The notes under the pieces were generated by a model, which did not search any database, was not told where the DNA came from, and saw nothing but the letters and a program-made list of their open reading frames with translations. The translations under genes and the position numbers were made by a program. Shown here one piece after another: positions 8,782-16,967 of a stretch of DNA of 64,000 nt; position 1 is the stretch's first letter; each line of letters opens with the position of its first letter. Location of the stretch: assembly GCF_015999545.1 (NCBI RefSeq), contig NZ_CP065546.1, forward strand, positions 4,000,001 through 4,064,000, written 5' to 3'. The stretch comes from Lysinibacillus sp. JNUCC-52. GTDB lineage: Bacteria > Bacillota > Bacilli > Bacillales_A > Planococcaceae.

Positions 8782-8900
8782 GTCAAAACGCCGATAATAA
8801 GCTGGCAATCGCCGATGAAACCAGGGCAATCGCCGATAGAATGTCAGGAATAGCCGATAAAACAATGGCAATCGCCGATAGAACGTCAGGAATCGCCGTT
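8782..8900. repeat. Six-unit 21-bp tandem repeat upstream of the pheS promoter
   Basis: The GCCGAT core recurs at 8790, 8811, 8832, 8853, 8874 and 8895, exactly 21 bases apart. In one frame this gives a heptad of the type IAD(K/R)xxx. An open frame of 61 codons (8760-8945, TTG start) spans it but has no ribosome site and begins one codon after the ysgA stop. I treat it as a repeat of doubtful coding status. It ends about 35 bases before the pheS promoter. Confidence 0.75.
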
Positions 8901-8936
8901 AAATCATGTCATACTGCTATAGGGAACAGATGCCCC

Positions 8937-8966
8937 TTGCTTTGAAGTGGCGTCATAATGTATAAT
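8937..8966 (+). promoter_or_regulatory. Candidate sigma-A promoter of the pheST leader
   Basis: TTGCTT (8937-8942) and a perfect TATAAT (8961-8966) are separated by 18 bases. The expected start near 8973 lies just before the T-box stem I. Confidence 0.6.
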
Positions 8967-8984
8967 CACATTTAAAATGTAATT

Positions 8985-9259
8985 AAGTATATTGAAATGC
9001 TTTGACCAGGAAGTAGTAAAGATTGTGAATGGACGACAGGGAGCGTAGGCCGAAGATTGAGAGCCAGCGCCGAGCCAATGCAATTTTGAATTCAGCCTGC
9101 GAGCAGCTACCGGGACCAGCAAGTGAAACGGCTGTAAAGGTATGCCGGCTTCAATCGAGTCGTTATGTCAATGAAGTGATTGTACGAAGTTGATCGTGCA
9201 ATAACTAGGGTGGTACCGCGAATATGTCCTCGTCCCTTTTTTGGGGGCGAGGTTTTTTT
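8985..9259 (+). promoter_or_regulatory. T-box riboswitch of pheST (phenylalanine)
   Basis: The leader senses uncharged tRNA-Phe and allows readthrough when phenylalanylation is low. The T-box sequence AGGGTGGTACCGCG lies at 9207-9220. The stem I specifier loop contains GAA-TTC-AGCC, giving a UUC (Phe) specifier at 9091-9093, consistent with the downstream genes. A terminator hairpin follows at 9228-9259. The fold was judged by eye. Confidence 0.9.
9228..9259 (+). terminator. T-box attenuator terminator
   Basis: The arm beginning CCTCGTCCC pairs with GGGGGCGAGG, followed by seven Ts. Its 5' side follows the T-box sequence that forms the alternative antiterminator. Confidence 0.8.
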
Positions 9260-9307
9260 GTGCCATTTGTGCAAGCGGGCACTTATATGAACAAGGAGGT
9301 TTTACAC

Positions 9308-10345
9308 ATGGAAGAGCAATTAAAGCAATTAGAGCAAGAAGCGCTAGCGAAAATTGAAGCAGCAGCAAATTTAAAAGAATTAAATGATGTACGTGTCGCT
9401 TATTTAGGAAAAAAGGGACCAATCACAGATTTATTAAAAGGCATGGGGAAACTATCGGCTGAAGAGCGTCCGAAAATGGGTGCTTTAGTTAATACGGTTC
9501 GTGAAAATGTCACTGCGGTGCTAGAAGCAAAAGTAACTGTTTTAGAAGAAGCAGCTATTGCCGAAAAATTAGCAAGTGAGTCGATTGATGTTACATTACC
9601 TGGTCGTGACATTAAAGTAGGGAACCGTCACCCATTAACACGCGTTATCGAAGAAATTGAAGATTTATTTATCGGGATGGGTTATGAAATTGCTGAAGGA
9701 CCAGAAGTAGAAAAGGATTACTATAACTTTGAAGCTTTAAACTTACCAAAAGGTCACCCTGCTCGTGATATGCAGGATTCGTTCTATATTTCCGAGGAAA
9801 TATTATTACGTACACATACATCGCCAGTACAGGCACGCACAATGGAAGAGAAAAAAGGCGAATCTATCCGTATCATTTGTCCAGGGAAAGTATTCCGTCG
9901 TGATAATGACGACGCAACACACTCTCACCAATTTATGCAAATTGAAGGTTTAGTCATTGGCGAAAATATTCGAATGAGCGACCTTAAAGGTACGTTAGAT
10001 ACGTTAGCGAAAAAAATGTTCGGTGCAGATCGTGAAATACGTTTACGCCCAAGCTTCTTCCCATTCACAGAGCCATCTGTTGAGATGGACATTTCTTGCT
10101 TTAAATGCGGCGGCTCAGGCTGTAACGTATGTAAAGGCACAGGTTGGATTGAAATTTTAGGTGCAGGTATGGTACACCCAAATGTGCTTGAAATGGCAGG
10201 CTACGATCCGAAGAAAGTTTCTGGTTTCGCATTTGGTATTGGTGCAGAACGTATTGCGATGTTGAAATATGGTGTCGACGATATTCGTCATTTCTATACA
10301 AGTGATACACGTTTCTTATCACAATTCGAGCGAACAGAGGCGTAA
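9308..10345 (+). CDS. pheS: Phenylalanyl-tRNA synthetase alpha subunit
   Basis: The 345-residue catalytic subunit of the alpha2-beta2 class II synthetase charging tRNA-Phe. An N-terminal coiled coil (about 1-85) precedes the class II core: motif 2 region [20 protein letters not shown] and motif 3 region [39 protein letters not shown] segment near 262-280 is a cysteine cluster seen in many Bacillales PheS. I chose ATG 9308 after ACAAGGAGGT; an upstream in-frame ATG (9224) lies inside the T-box terminator and cannot be the start. pheT follows after 12 bases. Expression is set by the T-box. Confidence 0.96.
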   Translation: MEEQLKQLEQEALAKIEAAANLKELNDVRVAYLGKKGPITDLLKGMGKLSAEERPKMGALVNTVRENVTAVLEAKVTVLEEAAIAEKLASESIDVTLPGRDIKVGNRHPLTRVIEEIEDLFIGMGYEIAEGPEVEKDYYNFEALNLPKGHPARDMQDSFYISEEILLRTHTSPVQARTMEEKKGESIRIICPGKVFRRDNDDATHSHQFMQIEGLVIGENIRMSDLKGTLDTLAKKMFGADREIRLRPSFFPFTEPSVEMDISCFKCGGSGCNVCKGTGWIEILGAGMVHPNVLEMAGYDPKKVSGFAFGIGAERIAMLKYGVDDIRHFYTSDTRFLSQFERTEA

Positions 10346-10357
10346 GGGGGACTATAA

Positions 10358-12775
10358 ATGTTAGTATCATTAGAATGGTTAAAAGATTATGTAAGTACAC
10401 AGGACTTAGCGCCTGAAGATTTAGCAGAAAAAATTACACGCTCAGGTATTGAAGTAGACGCAGTTATTGACCGTGCTAGCGGCATGGATAAAGTCGTTGT
10501 CGGCTATGTTGTGTCAAAGGAGAAGCACCCTGAAGCTGATAAATTAAACATTTGCCAAGTTGATGTTGGAGAAGCAGAGCCACAACAAATTATTTGTGGA
10601 GCGCCAAACGTAGATGCAGGGCAAAAAGTAATCGTTGCTCGTCCTGGTGCACATTTACCAGGAGGCATTAAAATTAAAAAAGCAAAACTTCGTGGGCACG
10701 AGTCAAACGGCATGATTTGTTCATTACAAGAGCTTGGTATTGAAGGTAAGTTAGTACCGAAAGCTTATGCTGAAGGCATTTATGTGTTGCCAGCAGATGC
10801 AGAGGTGGGCTCTGATGCACTAGCGGTTTTAGGTCTTCGTGATACTGTGCTTGAGCTTGGCTTAACACCAAACCGCTCCGATGCGCTTTCAATGCTAGGC
10901 GTGGCTTATGAGGTTGGTGCAATTCTGTCAGAAGAAGTAAAGTACCCAGAAATCGAATATCATACATCTTCCGAAAAAGCAGGGGACTTATTAAAGCTTC
11001 GCGTGGAAGATTTGCAAGCGAACCCAATGTACGTAGCGAAAGTTGTGAAAAACGTTAAAATTGCAGAGTCACCAATGTGGTTACAGCACCGATTAATGGC
11101 AGCTGGAGTACGTCCTCACAATAATGTAGTCGATGTGACAAACTATATTTTAATGGAATATGGTCAACCGCTTCATGCATTTGACTACGATAGCTTAGCT
11201 ACAGGTGAAATTGTTGTTCGTAAAGCAACAGAAGGTGAAAAAATTACGACTTTAGATGACCAAGAACGTACATTAAAGGCAACTGATTTAGTCATTACTA
11301 ATGGCAAGGAGCCAGTAGCGATTGCAGGTGTAATGGGTGGAGCAAATTCTGAGGTAACAGAAACGACAACAACTGTAGTTATTGAATCTGCCTATTTCGA
11401 TGGTTTAACAGTTCGCCAAACTTCACGTAATCTAGGTCTTCGCTCGGATGCATCAGCTCGCTTTGAAAAAGGCGTTGATCCAAACCGAGTAATTCCTGCA
11501 GCAGAACGTGCAGCAGCATTACTAGCTGAGTTAGCTGGCGGTGAAGTGTTAGAAGGTACTTGTATCGTTGATGAATTAGATAAAACACCAGCTCGTGTTG
11601 TTGTCTCTCCAGACTTTATTAACGAACGTCTTGGCATGAAAATTTCATTAGAAGATATGCTTTCTATTTTAGAGCGTTTAAAATTCGGTGTAGAAGCAGC
11701 GAATGGCTTATTAATTATTGATGCACCAACACGTCGACAAGATATTAAAATTGAAGAAGATATCGTTGAAGAAATTGCACGTTTATATGGTTATGATGAA
11801 ATTCCAATGACTTTACCAGAGGGTGCAAACCAAGTTGGGCAATTGACAGCTTACCAAGCGAATCGTCGTGTCGTGCGTGACTATTTAGAAGGTGCAGGCC
11901 TTTATCAGGCTGTTACTTATTCTTTAACATCTGAAGCACTATCACAACGCTTTGCACTAAAAGCTGAGCCTGTAACACGTTTATTAATGCCGATGAGTGA
12001 AGACCGTTCAACACTGCGCCAAAGCTTGATTCCACATTTAATTGAAGCAGCAGCCTATAACGTTGCGCGTAAAGCAGATAGCGTAGCATTATATGAAGTT
12101 GGTTCTGTGTTCCTTGGTCAAACAGAAGAGGGGCTACCTTTTGAAGAAGAGCATGTAGCTGCTGTTTTAACAGGTAAATGGTTAGATCATGCTTGGCAAG
12201 GTGAGAAAAAGGAAGTAGACTTCTTTGTACTAAAAGGAATTATTGAGGGTGTCATTGGCAAGCTTGGATTAACAGATCGCATTGCATTTGTTAAAACAGA
12301 GGTAGCTGGCTTACATCCTGGACGAACAGCAAGTATTTTATTAGACGGAGAACAAGTTGGTATTATCGGTGGCTTACATCCTGCAGAACAAAAGTCATGG
12401 GGTGTCAAAGATACGTATGTAATGGAAATGAATTTAGTAGCATTACTTCATGCGAATGCAAGTGAAGCACCACTTGGTTATAAAGCGGTTCCTCGTTTCC
12501 CTGCGATGTCTCGTGATATCGCGCTTGTTATGGACCGTGCAACAGCAGCAGGTGAAGTAATTACTGCGATACGTTCAGCGGGTGTGAAGCTGTTGAAGGA
12601 CATTCGCGTGTTTGATGTCTATGAAGGTGAAAAAATGGAAGCAGGTAAAAAATCTGTTGCCTTCTCATTAACATACTTCGATCCAGAACGAACATTAACA
12701 GATGATGAGGTAGTTGCAGCACATAACAAAGTGTTAAAAACAATTGCTACAATTGAAGGAACAGAAGTACGTTAA
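10358..12775 (+). CDS. pheT: Phenylalanyl-tRNA synthetase beta subunit
   Basis: The 805-residue beta subunit, standard for the bacterial enzyme. The order is an N-terminal tRNA-binding OB domain (about 40-150), the B3/B4 editing domain (about 205-400), B5 (about 405-475), the pseudo-catalytic class II domain (about 490-690) and the C-terminal ferredoxin-like anticodon-binding domain ending in FDPERTLTDDEV. It removes tyrosine mischarged onto tRNA-Phe and supports PheS. ATG 10358 follows a GGGGGA site 12 bases after pheS. The strong terminator at 12827 ends the operon. Confidence 0.96.
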   Translation: MLVSLEWLKDYVSTQDLAPEDLAEKITRSGIEVDAVIDRASGMDKVVVGYVVSKEKHPEADKLNICQVDVGEAEPQQIICGAPNVDAGQKVIVARPGAHLPGGIKIKKAKLRGHESNGMICSLQELGIEGKLVPKAYAEGIYVLPADAEVGSDALAVLGLRDTVLELGLTPNRSDALSMLGVAYEVGAILSEEVKYPEIEYHTSSEKAGDLLKLRVEDLQANPMYVAKVVKNVKIAESPMWLQHRLMAAGVRPHNNVVDVTNYILMEYGQPLHAFDYDSLATGEIVVRKATEGEKITTLDDQERTLKATDLVITNGKEPVAIAGVMGGANSEVTETTTTVVIESAYFDGLTVRQTSRNLGLRSDASARFEKGVDPNRVIPAAERAAALLAELAGGEVLEGTCIVDELDKTPARVVVSPDFINERLGMKISLEDMLSILERLKFGVEAANGLLIIDAPTRRQDIKIEEDIVEEIARLYGYDEIPMTLPEGANQVGQLTAYQANRRVVRDYLEGAGLYQAVTYSLTSEALSQRFALKAEPVTRLLMPMSEDRSTLRQSLIPHLIEAAAYNVARKADSVALYEVGSVFLGQTEEGLPFEEEHVAAVLTGKWLDHAWQGEKKEVDFFVLKGIIEGVIGKLGLTDRIAFVKTEVAGLHPGRTASILLDGEQVGIIGGLHPAEQKSWGVKDTYVMEMNLVALLHANASEAPLGYKAVPRFPAMSRDIALVMDRATAAGEVITAIRSAGVKLLKDIRVFDVYEGEKMEAGKKSVAFSLTYFDPERTLTDDEVVAAHNKVLKTIATIEGTEVR

Positions 12776-12826
12776 TTTATACTAATTTAACAAGCTGTTT
12801 CGAAATTAGAGACAGCTTAGAGTGTC

Positions 12827-12872
12827 GACAAAAGGCACCAAGAAATTACTCTTGGTGCCTTTTGTCTTTTTT
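12827..12872 (+). terminator. Rho-independent terminator of pheST
   Basis: A perfect 16-bp stem begins GACAAAAGGCACCAAG and ends with its complement at 12866, followed by six Ts. The outer GACAAAAGGCA arm also occurs in the yslB terminator near 31557. Confidence 0.92.
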
Positions 12873-12885
12873 AATACCTATTAAG

Positions 12886-12936
12886 TTAATTGGAGCGAAG
12901 GGCCCGCGGAAAGCGTCAGCCCGTAGCGGAAATCAA
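12886..12936. repeat. Internally deleted copy of a GC-rich interspersed repeat
   Basis: It contains both ends of the element at 13025-13153 (GGAGCGAAGGGC and CCCGCGGAAAGCGTCAGCCC) joined directly, so the middle ~80 bases are missing. The breakpoint is at a short GC-rich shared stretch. It lies 13 bases after the pheST terminator. Confidence 0.75.
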
Positions 12937-13024
12937 TGTAATAGTCCTAAATATATTGAGTGGTTGAAAAGAGCAACTATCGAATACATTTAATTTTTAT
13001 CTTTTGGAAAAGCATGCAATCTAG

Positions 13025-13153
13025 TTGATTGGAGCGAAGGGCTGGCGACTCCTGCGGGAACGCACGCCACGTAAGACGCAACAATCCGCGCGATAGCGAG
13101 GGTTGCGGCTTACGGTGTGCCCGCGGAAAGCGTCAGCCCGTAGCGGAAATCAA
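13025..13153. repeat. GC-rich interspersed repeat with imperfect terminal inverted repeats
   Basis: About 129 bases and far richer in GC than the surroundings. The ends TTGATTGGAGCGAAGGGCTG and, in reverse, TTGATTTCCGCTACGGGCTG form an imperfect inverted repeat. Related copies lie at 12886, 31388 (reverse) and 63788. There is no ORF of its own, so it is MITE-like. It sits between convergent pheT and rnhC. Confidence 0.75.
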
Positions 13154-13174
13154 CGTAATAAGACCTCTATATAT

Positions 13175-14101
13175 TTATTTTAACTTCCGAGCCTTTTCTG
13201 TATTAGCAAAATGCCATTTTGTGATGGAGCGCAAAAATTCCTCCCCTTGTCCACGCCAAATTCGGGCAGCTAGTGCATCAACTTTACTTGATGCCCCTTT
13301 TTGTAACTCTATGCCAGCAAGCTCACTTAGTCGATCCATTTCCTTTAAGAATGCAGCGCGAGCTAAAATCGAAGCAGTAGCAACTGAAACATGTAATTGT
13401 TCAGCTTTCGTTGAAAATAGTACATCCTCTTTTACAATGTCCCGCTCATTTTTTAAATAATTGTAATAGACGCCGCGTTCAGCAAACTGATCAATTAAAA
13501 TATGCGTAGGTTTTTCAGGTGCCATTTTTGACAGTGTATTGCCGAGCGCCTTATTATGCATCATTGCTTTCATTTTACCCTGAGAGTAGCCACGTGCTTG
13601 TAATACATTATATTTTTCATTGCGCAATACGAGTACGCTATGGATACATGCTGCACGTAAATCAGGTGCTATTTTGCGCATATAGTCATCAGTAAGCATT
13701 TTAGAATCTTTAACACCGAGCTCATTTATTAGTTCTATTTTTGTAGAAGGAACGTAAACTGCAGCGACTGTTATAGGACCAAAATAATCGCCTGTCCCCG
13801 TTTCATCGGAGCCTAACACAGACATTGAGGCAAAGCCTTCTGGAAGCGTATCGCCTTTTGCTCCAATGGTTGAGGACTTTTGAGTAGTTGCTACCCCAGT
13901 GGCACCCCAACGTGCGGCTTCTCGCTCAGCTCCCCCGCCTTGGAACATACATTTCCCTGATTTATACATCGTAATAGCTGTATCAGGAAGTTTTGCGGCA
14001 AACACCACACCTGGTGCTTTTCGCTCCACAAAATAACTTGCGTAATAAGACATCACCTCTTTTTGTGCATTTGTTGAAATTAATAGTACAATATTTGACA
14101 T
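13175..14101 (-). CDS. rnhC: Ribonuclease HIII
   Basis: A 308-residue endonuclease that cuts the RNA strand of RNA-DNA hybrids. The N-terminal ~90 residues match the TBP-like substrate-binding domain of RNase HIII, and the catalytic domain begins at [21 protein letters not shown], which contains the first acidic pair. A further acidic residue is in HILIDQF and the C-terminal part has SILARAAFL. It is divergent from zapA, as in B. subtilis. The start is ATG 14101 with a GAAAGGAACG site upstream. Confidence 0.93.
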   Translation of the reverse strand: MSNIVLLISTNAQKEVMSYYASYFVERKAPGVVFAAKLPDTAITMYKSGKCMFQGGGAEREAARWGATGVATTQKSSTIGAKGDTLPEGFASMSVLGSDETGTGDYFGPITVAAVYVPSTKIELINELGVKDSKMLTDDYMRKIAPDLRAACIHSVLVLRNEKYNVLQARGYSQGKMKAMMHNKALGNTLSKMAPEKPTHILIDQFAERGVYYNYLKNERDIVKEDVLFSTKAEQLHVSVATASILARAAFLKEMDRLSELAGIELQKGASSKVDALAARIWRGQGEEFLRSITKWHFANTEKARKLK

Positions 14102-14236
14102 TTAACCGTTCCTTTCTATCCTCATTGTTCACAATTTTATACCTTTCATGTTATGATAATATATAGCTTTTTTGTGTGGACGTTGCTCATTACTGTCAAA
14201 ATCGTGAGCAAAATGATTTTATTGGAGGGTGCGACT

Positions 14237-14497
14237 ATGGAAAATCAAGAAAAGAATAAAATTTCTGTGGAAATATATGGTCATACATATAAAATGGTCG
14301 GCTCCGAATCCATTGGACACATGCGACTTGTCGCTTCTATTGTTGATGACCGTATGCGCGAAATGAATTTACATAATCCCTCACTTGATAGCACAAAGCT
14401 TGCCGTCCTTACAGCCGTAAATACGGTGCACGATTATTTACTCTTAAAAGAGCAAATAGAATTACTAGAAGAAGAATTGAAAAAATTAAAGGGTTGA
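14237..14497 (+). CDS. zapA: Cell division protein ZapA
   Basis: An 86-residue FtsZ-bundling protein that stabilises the Z-ring. The N-terminal globular part starts [16 protein letters not shown], and a C-terminal coiled coil covers about 50-86. I chose ATG 14237 after TTGGAGGG; the in-frame upstream ATG (14153) would add a hydrophobic extension foreign to the family. cvpA follows after 5 bases. Confidence 0.9.
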   Translation: MENQEKNKISVEIYGHTYKMVGSESIGHMRLVASIVDDRMREMNLHNPSLDSTKLAVLTAVNTVHDYLLLKEQIELLEEELKKLKG

Positions 14498-14502
14498 AGT
14501 GA

Positions 14503-15048
14503 ATGCTAGATTTAATCATATTAGTAGTTCTATTAGTTGGACTGCTAGTGGGGGCAAAACGTGGCTTCATTGTACAAATGATGCATATTGTCAGCTTTGT
14601 CGTTGCCCTAATTGTTGCGTATATTTATTATAAGCCATTAGCACAGAAATTTGTGTTTTGGGTGCCATATCCAGGTGTAACGGATTCAGGAAGCCTCGGG
14701 GTTGTCATTGATAGCTTAGATTTAGACCGCACGTTTTACCGTGTTATTGCATTTGCGGTTATTTTCTTTGCAGTGAAAATTTCATTGCAAATTGTGGCGT
14801 CTATTTTTGACTTTATTGCCTATCTACCTGTGCTTAATACGGTGAACCGTTGGCTTGGTGCACTGCTTGGCGTAATTGAAAATTATTTAATTTTGTTTAT
14901 TGTGTTGTATGTTTTGGCATTAGTACCAATTGATTTAGTACAAAATTTAATGTCGAAGTCGTTCTTATCAGGCCTCATTTTGGAGCATACGCCGATTATT
15001 ACAAAGATGTTCCAAAATTGGTGGTATATTTATCTCCATGCTTCATAA
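14503..15048 (+). CDS. yshB: CvpA family membrane protein (YshB)
   Basis: A 181-residue membrane protein with four hydrophobic segments (about 2-45, 80-100, 105-120 and 125-145), characteristic of the CvpA family. The N-terminal LDLIILVVLLVGLLVGAKRGF fits the family consensus. Its role is not settled; family members are linked to colicin V production and envelope functions. It follows zapA by 5 bases, matching B. subtilis zapA-yshB, and is probably co-translated. Confidence 0.82.
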   Translation: MLDLIILVVLLVGLLVGAKRGFIVQMMHIVSFVVALIVAYIYYKPLAQKFVFWVPYPGVTDSGSLGVVIDSLDLDRTFYRVIAFAVIFFAVKISLQIVASIFDFIAYLPVLNTVNRWLGALLGVIENYLILFIVLYVLALVPIDLVQNLMSKSFLSGLILEHTPIITKMFQNWWYIYLHAS

Positions 15049-15189
15049 CAATTTGGCATCTACGCATGGAAAACTGAATGTAGTGTTCACTTGTTTGTCC
15101 GTAGAAATCTGCTGAAATGGCGAAGTTGTTGTTAAGGGCACAGCTGTTTTGTGCGCAGAGCCGCAATGAATAGGCAATAGTAATCGATG

Positions 15190-15220
15190 CACTTCTCTCG
15201 GACTAGAGGGAAGTGTTTTT
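15190..15220 (+). terminator. Terminator between yshB and polX
   Basis: Arms CACTTCTCTC (15190-15199) and GAGGGAAGTG (15206-15215) pair with one G-U, then five Ts. It lies 20 bases before polX, so it could also attenuate polX. The rest of the 190-base gap shows nothing else I can name. Confidence 0.55.
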
Positions 15221-15239
15221 ACGATAGGAGGAATTCTAA

Positions 15240-16949
15240 ATGAACAAAAAGACAATTATTCGAACACTAGAGAAAATTGCTTTATATATGGAGCTACAAG
15301 GTGAAAATCCCTTCAAGGTATCCGCCTTCCGAAAGGCAGCTGCCGCACTTGAAACAGACGAACGCTCCCTAAGTGAAATGGAAGATGTGACAAAGCTTAA
15401 AGGAATTGGGAAAGGCACAGCTGCTGTTATTGAAGATTTGATTGAGACTGGAGAATCTAGTCTTTTAAAAGAATTACAAGATATTGTGCCAAAAGGATTA
15501 CTACCGCTATTAAAGTTGCCAGGTTTAGGTGGCAAAAAAATTGCCAAGCTTCATCAAGAGCTAGGCATTGACTCTGCTGAAAGCTTACAAGCTGCATGTG
15601 AGGCTGGCAAAGTGCGCGAGCTAGCGGGCTTTGCAGCGAAAACAGAAGAAAAAATTTTAAAGGAACTTGCGAACTTTGCCAATCGTTCGGAACGTTTGCC
15701 AATTTGGCTGCTAGAGCCTGTTGTTTTACAAATTGAAGCACTTCTCGGTAGTATGGAGGAAGTGACACGTTTCTCAGTAGCTGGAAGCTTCCGTCGTGCT
15801 TCAGAAACGAGTAAAGATATCGATTTTATCGTTGTAACGGAAGCGATTGAAGTAGTCCGTGAAAAGTTATTGAGTGAACTTGCAATTCAGGAAGTCGTCG
15901 CTGCAGGCGATACAAAAATTTCAGTTGTTTTAGATTTAGATGAACCGATAAGTGTTGATTTTCGATTAGTGAAAGATGTTGAATATGCAACAGCTTTGCA
16001 CCATTTTACTGGCTCAAAGGATCATAATGTGCGTATGCGTCAGCTTGCAAAGACGCGTGGGGAGAAAATTAGTGAATATGGTGTAGAGCAAGCAGATGGC
16101 ACTGTACTGACATTTACAGATGAAGCGGCATTTTTTGACCATTTTGATATGCCATTTATTCCACCTAGCTTACGAACAGGATCAACAGAATTTGATCGCC
16201 AAAGTGAAGTGAAGGATTTAGTGAAGCTGGAGGATATTGTAGCTGATTTGCATATGCATACGACATGGTCAGATGGTGGATATGCCGTTGCTGAAATGGG
16301 AGAGGCATTAATTTCTCGTGGTTATCACTATGGCGTTATTACCGATCACTCCCAGTATTTAAAAGTGGCGAATGGTTTAACACCTGCACGTTTAGTGAAG
16401 CAACGAGCGGAAATTGAAGCATTTAACGAAACACATCCAGACTTTTATTTATATGCAGGAACAGAGATGGATATTTTACCAGATGGTTCGTTGGATTTTG
16501 ATGATGACGTACTAAAAAAATTAGATTTTGTAATAGCCTCAATTCACTCCAGTTTTACGCAGTCACAAGATAAAATTATGGCGCGTTTACACACGGCAAT
16601 GCAAAATCCGTATGTTCATATGATTGCCCATCCAACGGGTCGCATTATTGAGGATCGGGCTGGTTATAATCCAGATATTGCACAGTTAATTGAATGGGCG
16701 AAGGAATATGGTAAAATTTTAGAGTTAAACGCAAATCCATATCGTTTAGATTTATGTGTGGAGCACTTAGAAATGGCGGTTGCAGCAGGGGTACCTGTCG
16801 CGATTAATACCGATGCGCATGATATCGCTCATTTACGTTTTATGGATATAGGTGTGCGCTACGCAAATAAGGCATGGCTGAAAAAAGATATGATTGTCAA
16901 CACATGGACGCGCGAACAGTTTGAGGCGTTTATTCGACGAAATAAATAG
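15240..16949 (+). CDS. polX: DNA polymerase/3'-5' exonuclease PolX
   Basis: A 569-residue family X repair polymerase with a C-terminal PHP exonuclease. Helix-hairpin-helix motifs lie near 50-65 and 90-110 (LKGIGKGTAAVIED, LPGLGGKKIAKL). The nucleotidyltransferase signature GSFRRASETSKDIDFIV is near 182-198. The PHP domain starts at DLHMHTTWSDGGY (about 337) with further metal residues in TDHSQYL, EMDIL, IAHPTGR and NTDAHD. The role is gap filling and trimming in base excision repair. ATG 15240 follows AGGAGGAATTCTA. mutS2 starts 18 bases after the stop. Confidence 0.95.
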   Translation: MNKKTIIRTLEKIALYMELQGENPFKVSAFRKAAAALETDERSLSEMEDVTKLKGIGKGTAAVIEDLIETGESSLLKELQDIVPKGLLPLLKLPGLGGKKIAKLHQELGIDSAESLQAACEAGKVRELAGFAAKTEEKILKELANFANRSERLPIWLLEPVVLQIEALLGSMEEVTRFSVAGSFRRASETSKDIDFIVVTEAIEVVREKLLSELAIQEVVAAGDTKISVVLDLDEPISVDFRLVKDVEYATALHHFTGSKDHNVRMRQLAKTRGEKISEYGVEQADGTVLTFTDEAAFFDHFDMPFIPPSLRTGSTEFDRQSEVKDLVKLEDIVADLHMHTTWSDGGYAVAEMGEALISRGYHYGVITDHSQYLKVANGLTPARLVKQRAEIEAFNETHPDFYLYAGTEMDILPDGSLDFDDDVLKKLDFVIASIHSSFTQSQDKIMARLHTAMQNPYVHMIAHPTGRIIEDRAGYNPDIAQLIEWAKEYGKILELNANPYRLDLCVEHLEMAVAAGVPVAINTDAHDIAHLRFMDIGVRYANKAWLKKDMIVNTWTREQFEAFIRRNK

Positions 16950-16967
16950 GTTGAGGAGGTGTTCTCA

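Noticed and set aside
8760-8945. 61-codon ORF over the 21-bp repeat as a protein gene
   Set aside because: TTG start with no ribosome site; kept as a repeat rather than a gene.
13029-13460. 143-codon plus ORF across the GC-rich repeat and rnhC
   Set aside because: It starts in the repeat and then runs antisense to rnhC; composition explains it.
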